Of a stretch of DNA of 64,000 nucleotides, positions 50,342 through 61,253 are shown in pieces. The position numbers and the translations under genes were made by a program. The stretch is from Enoplolaimus lenunculus. Taxonomy: Eukaryota > Nematoda > Enoplea > Enoplida > Thoracostomopsidae. The DNA is taken from positions 110,399 through 174,398 of the forward strand of contig JASANG010002057.1 in assembly GCA_030248215.1 (NCBI GenBank), in the 5' to 3' direction. Every line of letters starts with the position of its first letter. Position 1 is the first letter of the stretch. Under the pieces are notes generated by a model. The model searched no databases. It had not been told where the DNA came from and saw only the letters and a program-made list of their open reading frames with translations.

Positions 50342-50644
50342 GGGTGTGCCGATTAATTGCCATGGGTAATAATCGGCACATTTCGTCCGTTTTGGTGTCG
50401 GTACTACAAGATCAGGATAACTGTTATCGCTGTTGCGTTTGTGTTTGAAAAAATTTATTGAAATGAACCGTTCTCATCAAATAATAATTTTTTTATTGTT
50501 GTGATGGTTTATGCCTTCGCATTTATAACAGTGTAATGTATCCTATCTGTTCTTTATGCATCGTGTATTGAAACTAGAATTATCGGCATCTGCATATTTT
50601 CAAAATAAAATCGGCATCGGTAAAATTATGGTGTCGGCACATCC
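50342..50644. mobile_element. MITE, GTGTGCCGAT family
   Basis: The left end GGGTGTGCCGATTAATTGCC and the right end ATGGTGTCGGCACATCC are inverted over about 11 bp. A second copy, split by a hAT-like insertion, lies in pantothenate kinase intron 1. Confidence 0.6.
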
Positions 50645-50647
50645 GTG

Positions 50648-51434
50648 CAAACCAGTCGTAGTGTTACTACGTGTATTGAGCGCAGCTCGAACATACTTAA
50701 ACAATTAAGCTAATATAAATATTAGTTATTAGCTAACTATTCATTTATAGCTTTTGGAGGTTTGTAAACAAATTATTCAGATTGTTCGTCCCGAAAAACC
50801 CTTCAGTAACCTTAATAATTAGTGAAATAATTTAAAAAGTTCTAATTTAAGCTTATCAATTAAGCTAATATGCAAATTACCTATTGGCTAACTATTCAAT
50901 TGTTTGGTTTTTTCAGGTTTAAATAATTTATTCAGATTGCTTTCAGCGAAACATCCTTTAGTACAAAAATTTGATTGCTTGCAAGTTGCAACCATTCTAA
51001 TGAATGAAATAATTTAAAAAGTCCTAATTTAAGCTCAAGCAATTAAGCTAATATGGAAATTAGTTATTAACTATCCATTGATTTACCGGTTTTGGAGGTT
51101 TGTAAACAATTTATTCGAATTTCTCGCACACAAAAATCTTTTAATGTGAAATTAGATTGCTTGGAACCCTAATATTTAGTGAAAAAACGTAAAAAGTCCT
51201 AATTAAGTTTAACCAGTTATGCAAATTAGACTTTAGCTAACAAACGGCCTAAAATTTTAAAACCCCAATGCGAGGTTAACCCCTGGATTATAGGTTTTCA
51301 AGCAAAAAAGTTTATCAAAATCGATTCTGAAGTTCATGAGATTTTTTGCGGACGGACGGACGGACATCCAACTTTCAAACCTCGAGTACAAAACATAAAA
51401 CGCTTCGTAAAACTCTGAGCTTTGCTCAGAGTTT
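50648..51434 (+). mobile_element. Helentron-associated (HINE/DINE-like) element
   Basis: The parts, in order, are: a 5' hairpin CGTAGTGTTACTACG; three tandem monomers of about 155-185 bp starting CAATTAAGCTAATAT; an ACGG microsatellite (GGACGGACGGACGGACATCC) at 51348; and a perfect 11-bp hairpin AACTCTGAGC/GCTCAGAGTT at 51410-51434. This matches the known plan of non-autonomous Helentrons (central minisatellite of about 150-180 bp, GTCY/ACGG microsatellite, 3' hairpin). There is no coding capacity. Confidence 0.75.
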
Positions 51435-51839
51435 CGCTTCTTTCAATAATTTCAAGTTGGAGTTGGAATCCGAGTATCACTAGTGCTGTAGCGTTTACGT
51501 TCACCACTCCCACTCAGCTATAGAAGCTTGACGCTGGAACCTTGCACTGAAATATGTGTAATAATTGTTACACAGTGTACTGTGTGTTGCTTGTATACTG
51601 TTTATATTTAGTTGCTCATAATATGCTCTTGAGATGTCCCGGGGCTAGGGCTATACGGTATTGTGGACGGAACTACAAAGCTTACGCAAAATGTACATAA
51701 AATTTGAAGTTTAGTGTGTTTTGCTGGCGCCGGCTCCAAGTAACATCCTGGCCCCGTTACATGTTCTATGAGGGAAAGGGTGGTAATAGCAATAACGTTT
51801 GTTATATACAGTAATTATGTGATAATATGTCTAGTACTT

Positions 51840-51853
51840 ATATACTGTTTTAG
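51840..51853 (+). promoter_or_regulatory. 3' splice acceptor 2 nt upstream of the pantothenate kinase start codon
   Basis: TATACTGTTTTAG followed by CCATGCC. An acceptor directly against the start codon is typical of spliced-leader trans-splicing in nematodes, but it could also join an upstream exon. Confidence 0.6.
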
Positions 51854-51855
51854 CC

Positions 51856-54800
51856 ATGCCGTGGTTCGGTATCGATATTGGAGGAACGTTGACGAAGTTA
51901 GTGTATTTTGAACCAACGGATCATGAAGAGTGGCCAGATGGTCTGACCTCGTTAGATAAGGATATTCAAACAGTATCTACGATCCATAAATACGTTCTTA
52001 GTAATACAGCGTATGGCGAAACAGGCGTTCGTGACTCACATCTTCAACTCGATAACCAGTATGTTAATGTGAGTTTGTCAGCGTGTGAGAGATTGGTACA
52101 TTTTTGCCAAATTTGTTGTGTATTGGCGAAAAAGTGTGAAATGTTTCAGACATCGGTAACCTTCTAGGAATTCGTTACAATTCATTAGGAATTAATGTCG
52201 CCAACAACTGTTTGTGTGTATGTTTCAAACAGGAAATGCCGTGTATTAGAAGGAGCTGTATAAATTATGCCGATACCAGGGTGCAGTCGGAATTACAATG
52301 TACCGGAACCGGAATTTGAAAAAATTACGGAAAACGGAACCGGTTTTTGTGTGTTTATATATAATTACTGCATATCAGAGTTCACCATGCAACAGGAAAT
52401 ACAATTTGCTGCAGCCGAAGTTTTAAAAAATTACCGGAACCGGAAAATGAACAATACATTCCACCGAAAAATTCATTTCAATTTTCTTTTTTTGCAATAT
52501 TATTGGTGAAATGATAGGTATTCACGTTATCTGCGGTATTTTAGATTTTCCTTATCCACTGAAGTGAACCTACCTTCCAAATTTTTTATCGTCCCTTTTT
52601 TAGTAAAATATCTTAATTTCCGCCGACCAAAATTTAATACCGGAATTTTTAATTTCGGTAACAATTTACCGGAACCGGAAGGTCAAAAAATGCCGTAACC
52701 GGAATTCTGCTTACACCCTGTCAGGGTTCAACCGGAATTCCTGTTCCGGCCGGGTTGCATCCTGGCCGATACCTATTCCAATTCTTATTTGGAAATTTTG
52801 CCGATGCCGATTCCAACTTCAGCGCACCGTGCTTAACAAACAGATAGGATATTACATTACGTCATTATATAAAGACGTAACCCATAACCATAATAAACGA
52901 TTAAAATTTTATAAGAACGGTTCATATCAATTATTTTTGTCAAGCACAAACGCAAAAGAGATAAGTTTTCATGACCAGATACACAGATATGCGCCCAGAA
53001 ATGAAACTGATAGTATATATTCCAACTGACTGTTATATGTGCAAAAATTATCGGAAAAGAATCGGGAATTTTTTGCAGTGTCGATGCCGATACTCACGAA
53101 AGTACCTATTATTGCCGATGCCGATTAATCGGCACATCTCTAATATAAATTGCGCATGGTTGTTGAAGATGACAAAATGACACCGCGTCTGGTATTATAG
53201 GTTGCCTCATATTTATCACTAGGTAGTATATATAAGCGTGATTTCTGTGAATTATGTTGCGTATTACTTTCGGCATTTGAAGTTATTGCAATTATTTGTT
53301 TTAGGGTCGTACTGGCACTATTCATTTCATTCGATTTCCAACGAGTAGAATGCAAAGATTCATCGAAATGGCGAAACGAAAAGGATTTGTCAAGTTTGCT
53401 AGCACTGTTTGCTCTACGGGCGGAGGTTCTATCAAATTTGAAACTCTAATAAAAACCGTAAGATGGTAATGTATCTATAATAATATATATGTATTTGAGA
53501 TTCAATAACTATTATGCATTTTTCATAAATGTTCATACAGAAATGGAAAGCAAAGCTTAACTATATTGTTGAACGAGATGATTGATGTTACGAAATTGCC
53601 TATTGTTCGTTTCTGCAGTCCGCTAGCAAAATTCTGTGTTAGTACTAGAATGTAAGTAAATTTTGTTACTGCAAGAATGGAAATATGTTTTATATATACG
53701 TATATACGTTGAGAATTTTTTGTGTCATAGTATTGCGTAGTCGTCTGGATCGATTTCGTCTTTTGAGTTTTTAGATTTGTGCTTGGCGAAATCTGATGGT
53801 GGTTGATATTGTTAATATTTTATTATGTTGTAGGAACTCAAATTGAATTTGTTCAAATTCGATGAGCTCGAATCGCTTGTGTGGGGTATCGAATATATTT
53901 CACAGTCAAATCCTGAAGAATGTTATTACTGTGAAAATCCATTGGGTGATTATAAAATTGTTCCGTACATGCCGCATTCTATGAAAAAGCTTGATTGCAA
54001 CAGCGATAAAAGCAATAGAAATATTTGCAATGGCCCGTCTACTTTAAGCTGTGATGATAATCTTAGCGGAAGCGAAAGTGCTACTGAAAATGATTCGGTG
54101 CCTTGTCAACGCACACTTGAATATCCATATTTAATTGTTAATATTGGTTCCGGTGTATCAATAATGGCTGTATATAGCAAAACTGAATACAAACGGATCT
54201 CTGGGACCAGGTACGTATGTTGGATTAGATCGCAATTGAAATGTATGCCTGTTTTTCTAGAATTTTGCGCGTTTTACTCTAAAAGTTTAGTGACCTTTTC
54301 CGTGCAATACTGTGCTAAATTTGTGTCCGTTTTATATTATAGCAATCTATCCTACCCATGCTGTAGGGTGCGATTTGAGCAGTCAAATCACTCCCATAGA
54401 TAACATTATCGTTTCTGATTAAACTTACAAGTCAGTTGTCTCAGTTCTTCGTTTTTATCGAAAACTTATGCAATGGTTTTTTATTTGGTTAGCATTGGTG
54501 GCGGAACATTCCATGGTTTGTGTTGTCTGCTTACTGGCTGTCGATCTTTCGAAGAAGCAATGGAATTAGCGGCTGCAGGAGATAACAGTGGTGTGGACAA
54601 ATTAGTGCGTGATATTTATGGAGGCGATTATACACTATTTAATTTGCCTGGTGATATAGTCGCTTGTAGGTTAGTTCTTAATGTTTTACTTGGTGCAATG
54701 TCACGTGTTACGTCCAGAGTGAAGCACTGATAGATATCCTTTAAATTATATTAAGTAATTTGCGGAGTAATTTTGATTATGGACTGTTGAGGAACAGACG

Positions 54801-56419
54801 GTTTCGATGGCTTGTAATTATTACGTACTTATTTTAATTTAATAATTTACCTAAAACTTAATTTACTTAAACGATGTTTAGATTTCGGCATGTTATTTAA
54901 AACAATAATTTAGTTTGTTTAGTTTTGGCCAAATGATTTACGAGGACAAGAGGCAATGTGTGTCTAAAGAAGATCTTGCACGCGCTGCGCTGGCCACTGT
55001 TACGAACAATATTGGAAGTATCGCACGCCTGTGTGCGCAAACAGAGGTATGTTGTTTATATATTTACAGTCATCATGTTGTGAAATATTTTGAAATATAT
55101 AAGCTTTAATACACAGGATTATAATGCTAGTCTAATGTTTTGTGCTTATTATTGAGATGTTTTGAGTGCTACCTAGCGATCGGAAACCAGTCGTAGTGGG
55201 ACTACATTTATTGAGCGAAGGTCGAACACACGTAAGCAATTACGGTAATATGGAAATTAGTTATTAGCTAACTATTCATTTATTGGTTTTTTGGAGGTTT
55301 GTAAAGAATTTATTCAGATTCCTCGCACCCAAAGCCTTCAGTAACCCTAACAATTATTGAAATAATTTAAAGTCTTAATGTTGTGTTGCCAATTAAGGTA
55401 ATATGCAAATTAGCTGTTAGCTAACCATTCAATTAGCGGTTCTGGAGGTTTGTAAACCATTTATTCAAATTCCTCGCATCCAAAAACTGTTTAGTGCTGA
55501 AATTAGATTGCTTTTAACCCTAATAATTAGTGAAATATTGTAAAAAAGTCAAATTTAGGCTTATAAATTATGCTAACGCTGGGAGTTTCACTGTGCTCAA
55601 CGAGGTGATTTTACGAGTAACTGAAATAACAGTGCTACGTGCTTCTATGATTTTAGTATTGAGTTTCGTTTTTTATGCGGCAACTTTGTAGTTTTGTTTC
55701 AGAACATTGAACGTGTTGTTTTTGTTGGAAACTTTCTCAGGATCAACCCCATTTCAATGAGAATGCTGGCATACGCTATGGATTATTGGTCCAACGGGCA
55801 GTTGAAAGCTCTATTCCTCAAACATGAGGTATTATGACGTGCTAGCATACACTGACACAATATTTGATAAAATGTTTGTTCATAATTTTAGTCGTTTAAA
55901 AACTAGTTAATGTTTAGGCATTCTAGATTTTTAATATCTACTCAAAGGCGTAGTCAGGATGTTGGATGTTAAATAATCAAATCTTTCTCGATTAAGATTT
56001 TTGTCCAACGGTCTTTAGGAATTGTTGCTGTTTTAAGACAGGAAAACCCAATCGAAATATTTATGTGACGCACCCCTATTTCAAAAATTCCGGTTACGCC
56101 AATGTTGTTAATCAATCAAAGATTTGTTGTTTACTTTATTCTTAGAATTTTTAGCTTTTCGAAAATAGTGATTGTTATGTTTTTTCTACTAAATACAGGG
56201 TAACTCGTTATTCTTTCTCACAGAGGTGTTCAGTGGTGTCGGATATTGAAGCTGGTTATTTTCCGTTAGACTGCATGTTGCATTAATTTTATTGAATTTA
56301 TTTTTCAGGGCTACTTTGGTGCGGCAGGTTGCTTCCTTGAATTAATGAATCTGAGTGAAATTAGAAGACATAATAACAGCAAGAATAACAATCATGAAAA
56401 GGAAAAGCAAAGTATATAA
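51856..56419 (+). CDS. pnk-1: Pantothenate kinase; complete, 7 exons
   Basis: It phosphorylates pantothenate, the first and controlling step of CoA synthesis. Exons: 51856-52068, 53305-53457, 53834-54210, 54493-54669, 54923-55046, 55703-55828 and 56309-56419. Phases all agree, giving 426 residues. Diagnostic stretches are [19 protein letters not shown] at the N-terminus (nucleotide-binding glycines), [24 protein letters not shown] with the catalytic glutamate at 117, [56 protein letters not shown] and [20 protein letters not shown]. It belongs to the eukaryotic PANK1-3 type. Human PANK3 has 370 residues; the extra length is mainly a Ser/Asn/Asp-rich insertion at about 160-215 and a polar tail. 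The ATG follows a TTTTAG acceptor by 2 nt, so the mRNA may be trans-spliced; an upstream coding exon is the alternative. Confidence 0.97.
52262..53135. mobile_element. MITE, GTGTGCCGAT family, split by a hAT-like insertion
   Basis: In intron 1 of pantothenate kinase. The right end GCCGATTAATCGGCACATCT is the inverted terminus of the family seen at 50,342. Words ATGCCGATAC and GATGCCGATTCC belong to its interior and are interrupted by the insertion at 52,277-52,764. The left terminus is not clear. Confidence 0.55.
52277..52764. mobile_element. hAT-like MITE, CAGGGTGCAACCGG family, nested, with 8-bp duplication
   Basis: GCCGATAC at 52269-52276 and 52765-52772 flanks an element that begins CAGGGTGCAGTCGG and ends GGGTTGCATCCTG. 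Near its right end an extra terminus pair is present (CACCCTG at 52,714-52,720, then CAGGGTTCAACCGGAATTCC at 52,722). So the right end has been duplicated, or a second short copy inserted. It has subterminal CCGGAACCGG tracts and no coding capacity. Confidence 0.85.
55184..55577 (+). mobile_element. HINE-like element, truncated second copy
   Basis: In intron 5 of pantothenate kinase. It starts AAACCAGTCGTAGTGGGACT, matching the 5' end of the 50,648 element, and holds two monomers (GGTAATATGGAAATTAGTTA and GGTAATATGCAAATTAGC). The ACGG tract and the 3' hairpin are missing. Confidence 0.7.
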
Positions 56420-57729
56420 GGTTTTTGGTATCACCACAATTTGTTGCCGTGCAACTTGTAATGTAAAATTTTGTAGACTCGTCAATTTGTCGACCATCAC
56501 TGATCATTATGCTTAAACCTAACAAGTTTTAGGGTAACGAATATTGTCGCAGTGTTAGGGTTATTATAACCAGCATTTTGGCATTATGCACAGTATGTCG
56601 TATGTGCCAGTGTCTAAGTTATCGTGTAGTCCTTCGATATCCGAACAATGGCTGTCAAGTTTTTTTTGGCTTAGTTTACCGTTGCATTTTTTTGTGTCGA
56701 TTTATATTTTCCAACTCTTTTGTCGCAACATCAACTGCGAAATTCAACGAATAGTGCACGGATCATAATTATAATGACACTTGAATGTAGTTCGTGTTTG
56801 CCTGCACGTTATTCTAAAATTATTCAAGGATGGTTTAAGGATGAACGTATGCTTTGTGTACATGTAAAGGGAAGATAGTTATGCACCGTATCGAGGAGTA
56901 AATAGAATGTACGAGTTTTTGGTTCTTCAGAAAAAGCCAGTAATTTGGTTTCAGAAGCGATCAAGTTTTTGTTTGCTGTTTCTTATGTAATATCTAATCT
57001 TTCGATAACCCTACCACTGTCAGGGGTGTAGCCAGCATTCTGGAAGTGGTTGTCACTTTTGGTAACAATTTCAAAGCAGGGATCTTGTGTTTTCAAATAT
57101 AAATTTTAGGATAATAGTTGTAAAAGATGGGTTTGACCCATAAAACACCTCTTTCGCTCCGCCCTTGACTACTGTGTTTAACAACTTTATTATATTGCAT
57201 GATGCTGTTTTTTTCATTATATTGTGGGCTAAGTGTTACATAAACGGAATGCTGTCAAACCATAAATGCCTTTGTGATATTGTGTTCCATCTTCATAATG
57301 TCGAAATTCTACTGTGAATAATGAATTTAAGCTTGGTTTATTGTTATGTATATTGTTCGTGAAAATATTACATCATATAAATGCACAGTGTTTATTTTAA
57401 TGTTTTCTGGATAAATTTCGTAAAATGGATTTGATTGGTTACTACATAAACGGGAAGAGCCAGAGAGAATGGTTTTTGCGCCAGCCAACCAGAATTGTCT
57501 ATGGCATCAAGGTATTAACTAGTCATCATGCGCGCAGATTGAGCAAAAACTGAATTTCACCTGCTTAGAACCTTTATAAATATTATAAATTTTTGAAAAT
57601 ATTTTAATAGAGTAAATTTTCGATATTTAGGTGTTAGAATGAAGGTTACATAATTCTGCGAAATTGCTTACTATGTATGCTTTTAATCGTGTACACATAT
57701 AAATTAAAATACTATATATTCAGTGCACA

Positions 57730-58086
57730 CAGAGCTGAAGATTACCTGCGGGTAAACGCGTGCCGGGTATGAAAATTTTCATGCGGGTATGGCTAAAAAT
57801 TTGTTAATCTTTAGCCACCTAAAATTTTAATACCAAACTTGAAACTAGATACTTAATGTAGGAAAACTTTGATTTTTAAACTGTTTTCGTCGTATGAGTG
57901 AAAAATATGTAGCGAATAACATCAGCGCACTGTAAAATTATACAATTGTTTTGAACGCAGAAGAAAAAATAAGGGCGGGTAAAGGACAGCAACGGTAAAG
58001 GAATTTTGCGCTGGTATACCAAACAATAAAATTTGTGCGGATAAAGCGCAGACCGGGTGATAATTCTTTACCCACTTACACATCTG
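57730..58086. mobile_element. hAT-like MITE with perfect 8-bp duplication AGTGCACA
   Basis: AGTGCACA at 57722-57729 and 58087-58094 flanks a 357-bp element. Ends are CAGAGCTGAAGATTACC and ACCCACTTACACATCTG, short inverted repeats (CAGAGCTG / CAGATGTG). Words like GCGGGTA recur inside. It is a family distinct from the CAGGGTGC one, and has no transposase. Confidence 0.88.
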
Positions 58087-58245
58087 AGTGCACAGTGACA
58101 ATGAAGCCACGCGCATAGGTTACTTATTGACAGTTTAGCGCGATGTATGACTTTTAGGGTGCTTTTTATTTGCAGCTATGCTTATATATTGAACGTTTGG
58201 GTACTATTGTTCCGTCAATTTTATTGTAGATAAGAGTGAGGCCAT

Positions 58246-58405
58246 AAACAAATGGGAACCAGTGGAACAGCGCACCTCCTAGAAAATTCTTTGTCTTTTT
58301 AGAAAAGTTTTAGCCACGGTTGTAAACTGATTTTAACCGCATGAGCCTCCTATAATTATTCTCTGTCTGACCCCCAGGATGTTGAGCTGGCTGCGCGCTA
58401 GGATA
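58246..58405 (+). mobile_element. MITE, GCCCGTAGCCAG family (diverged)
   Basis: The right end GGATGTTGAGCTGGCTGCGC and the interior TTTTAGCC and CTCCTAGAAAATTC blocks match the family. The left end is decayed. Confidence 0.55.
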
Positions 58406-58797
58406 TGAATGCTAAGGTTCAACATTCCAACTTGTGTGTATTTCAATAACAAAAGTTAAGATGAACTGCTGGAAACTGTTATATTCTGTTATTTTTCGAT
58501 GGCTAATGTCATTATAGTGCTATTTGCTATTTAAATGCATGCATTATATTATGTGTAGCTAATATATTTGGGTGGATATTTTAGCCATCACACTCTTTTG
58601 CATTAATTAATAACTAATGTAATGGACAAGTTTCGTTTATCTTGTCGCAAACAGGCATTGTTTACAAAACCAATTTAAGAATTTTATTTTTCAATGTAAT
58701 TAATACCTCTATCAATTGTCGGTGTAATCAGATCATCAACTGATGGTGCTAGTGTTGTTTCGGAAAAGATGGATCTTTGATATGTTTCTCGACAGGG

Positions 58798-58952
58798 CAT
58801 CGGTTAATTTTACGTGCGAGAGATTCAACTGTTCATAAAACGTTTGAGATGACTGCCGTCCAGCTCCTTCCCTCACCACATTATGCATTTGGCTGTTTTC
58901 TTGTGTTAAGAATTTCGTCGTGTTTGCAACTATTTTATCTCGAACGCCGTGT
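58798..58952 (+). other. Exon-like segment (unrecognised)
   Basis: Between an acceptor TTTCTCGACAG and a donor GTAAGTGC the plus strand is open and reads HRLILRARDSTVHKTFEMTA, then a hydrophobic part FGCFLVLRISSCLQLFYL. It looks like a membrane-protein exon. Neighbouring exon-like segments (57,423-57,510 after ATGGATTTGATTGG; 60,084 onward after TCCATTCTCAG) do not join it in a way I trust. I do not recognise the family. Confidence 0.25.
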
Positions 58953-59607
58953 AAGTGCATTCCTATTTGTGCGCATTATTTTTTCGTATTATTGTTTTTC
59001 ATGGTTTTACTTGCATATGTACTTAGTAGCTGAAGCGTGCATTTAAACCTATTGATTAAGCTGTGTTTCCATCCAATTGATGGAATGACGGTGTCGTGTT
59101 TAAGAGCATACTACTAGCAGAAGAGACGTGATATTGTAAAGGATTGTCGACTACATAGTGGTATCATTAGACTTACGAGATTTTACAGCTTCAAATTAGG
59201 TTGGCTGGGGGGAATCGGGTTTGAAAAAGGCAAACGCAATACGTTGGGTTTTATTTATATTACATTAGCAATAGGTTGATTATTACGTTTGTTCGTTATT
59301 CCTGTGTTAACGTGTGACATTTTGCTGCTCTAATTGTATAATAACAAAGCTTCGTTGATCAGGCGCCTAGTCGAGATTACGAATTTGTAGGTATCTAAAG
59401 CAACCAGGAGTTACAGTAAGACTTGAGTTAACAGAATTTTAAAATAATCATGTCGCGATGAAAAATTGAAGTTTTGTGCAGTCAATATAAGGGTTTGGCC
59501 GTTTTAAATTCTCCAGGTTATCCCTTACTGTGCGCATTTGAAGAGAACCTCTTGAGCGACACGAGCGTAAAGATTGACTTATAAATGTATTAAATCTCTT
59601 TGCAGTA

Positions 59608-59714
59608 ATCGTAACGCGTTTCTTGGTTTATGGATTGAACGGTCTCGTCTAGACCGCCAGAACCTACGTGGCTATGGGCCACTAGCTGACCTTTGCTGTT
59701 TGGTTTTCGACTAG
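59608..59714 (+). other. Possible terminal exon (unrecognised)
   Basis: After a good acceptor TCTCTTTGCAG one frame reads NRNAFLGLWIERSRLDRQNL, continues RGYGPLADLCCLVFD and then stops. The phase does not fit the segment at 58,798, so the link is unproven. Confidence 0.2.
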
Positions 59715-60179
59715 TGTTCAGAAAACTAAAATAACATACAGCGACTGTGTACACTACATGCAATAGTGAAAAACTAAAGCAATGTCTTACATAATAGCTA
59801 AGTTTAATCTTTAACATTGAATGTTTTTGTTGAAATAAGTGTCAACCAGTAAATTCTCTCTCGAGGTATAAGTGTCTAAGATGAGATTTAGGCAAAATGA
59901 AGCTAACTTACGCAGAATTGATAGTTAAACTTTAAGTAAAAGCCGTCAAACGAAATTTTTAAATCATATGCGTTTACTTATGTGCGTTGTTTTAAATGTA
60001 TACGTTTTATTATAATCCGTTCATAACCTTCCTGTACTGTATTAAATATTAAAAATGTCTTTTTCTCTAATCCATTCTCAGTCTGCCGAGTGTTTCTATT
60101 TGAGCGTTCAGTGCTTTGTAACTCTTCTTGGTTCTGGCCAATCTATAGAACAAGGACGTAACAGTAGTGCAGGCATGTT

Positions 60180-60250
60180 CTTCCTAAATCTAAGTGTTAG
60201 AATGAGGTTACATCTTAGCCTAAGGTTAAAATTTATCTAAAGCTTAAGCT
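60180..60250. repeat. Degenerate TTAGGC telomere-like repeats
   Basis: Short run: ATCTTAGCCTAAGG and TCTAAAGCTTAAGC. Confidence 0.45.
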
Positions 60251-60781
60251 TTACTCTATTGTCCCGTAGAAACACTTTCTACCCGTCGCTCATCACTAGT
60301 GTTGGCTTTTCGTTTCAAAATATGTCTGTTCCCGATCATCTTTGGCATATTTTAAGCCTTGTAAAGGAAGCCGTCTTTGTTTGCGGCGCATTTAATTCGA
60401 GTACATTTCTTACATGGTGCTTGTACATGAAATTTCCAAGATTTGCAACAATATATAGCGGCATATTTGTGGTCAAAAATGAATATACATTACTTTAGAA
60501 TTTTGGAAGCTTCGCTCCGTAGAAGAAGAGAATCGAGTGTTGGTTTTGTCATCATTCCGTTCTTAACCATGGTGGCCACTGTACAGTTCTGTAGTGTTGT
60601 AGCTACAGTTTTGTAAATCGTGTGGACAGTGCAACACTATAGGCAGTTTTCTGTTTCAAACTTTTTCAATTTTAGGGAGGTAATGTGTGATATATAGTCA
60701 GTTATTTGGAAGTTGAAATCTAAAACGCAGTAAAACGAAGCAAACATGTCAGCTTGGGATGTTCCTACACCGCACGGCCAG

Positions 60782-60840
60782 CAGGGTGCAACCGGAAGTA
60801 TAAATACCGGTTTCAGATTTCAACAAGGTGTGTGGATCCG
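60782..60840. mobile_element. Truncated end of a CAGGGTGCAACCGG MITE
   Basis: CAGGGTGCAACCGGAAGTAT and then ATACCGG match the terminus of the hAT-like elements at 49.9 and 52.3 kb. No second end was found. Confidence 0.6.
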
Positions 60841-61065
60841 GATTTGAAGCGTAATTAGGTAATCAAAACGATGTGAAAATTGCTAATAAAGTTTCAGACG
60901 AACTTAATTTGTGCAAAACATGAAAAATTTTGGCATTGAAATTGATGGAGATGGATACGGACTTCCGTATTAACCTCAGTTTTTTTCCTGAAAGTGCTGC
61001 TGGTCATGGCTCGTGTTACTTTGTGGAGCGAACCATTTTTTGCGCGACTATAATAGAGTATGGTT

Positions 61066-61175
61066 AAGATTTAGACCGATTTGTTGCTTCGCTTTAGGCT
61101 TAATTATAAAACTTAGACAGATTTGTTGCTTCGCTTTAGGCTTAATTATAAAACTTATACTTACACTGAAGCGTT
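61066..61175. repeat. 49-bp tandem duplication with TTAGGC-like words
   Basis: GATTTGTTGCTTCGCTTTAG plus GCTTAATTATAAAACTTA occurs twice in tandem, differing slightly, and contains the TTTAGGCTTA telomere-like word. Confidence 0.8.
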
Positions 61176-61253
61176 GTGCTTAGGTTTTGGAGTATGTTAA
61201 TAACTACTGTTACACCCCTCAAAGTAATATTGGCTTTTCTCATATATATTATT

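Larger units (their letters stand above)
46781..51852. other. Spacer between citrate synthase and pantothenate kinase
   Basis: Divergent promoters of both genes should lie here, but I cannot point to core elements. The stretch contains a LINE remnant (48.26-48.64 kb), a MITE (49.36 kb), a hAT-like MITE (49.94 kb), a palindromic MITE (50.34 kb) and a HINE-like element (50.65-51.43 kb). I recognise nothing in 46.8-48.2 kb. Confidence 0.6.

Noticed and set aside
53520-53655. Possible extra pantothenate kinase exon in intron 2
   Set aside because: Exons 2 and 3 join in phase 0 to a sequence that aligns with the family; no additional residues are needed there.
58798-58952. Assignment of the exon-like segment to a peroxin (PEX10-like)
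   Set aside because: The similarity is limited to a few hydrophobic residues, and no RING finger was found downstream.
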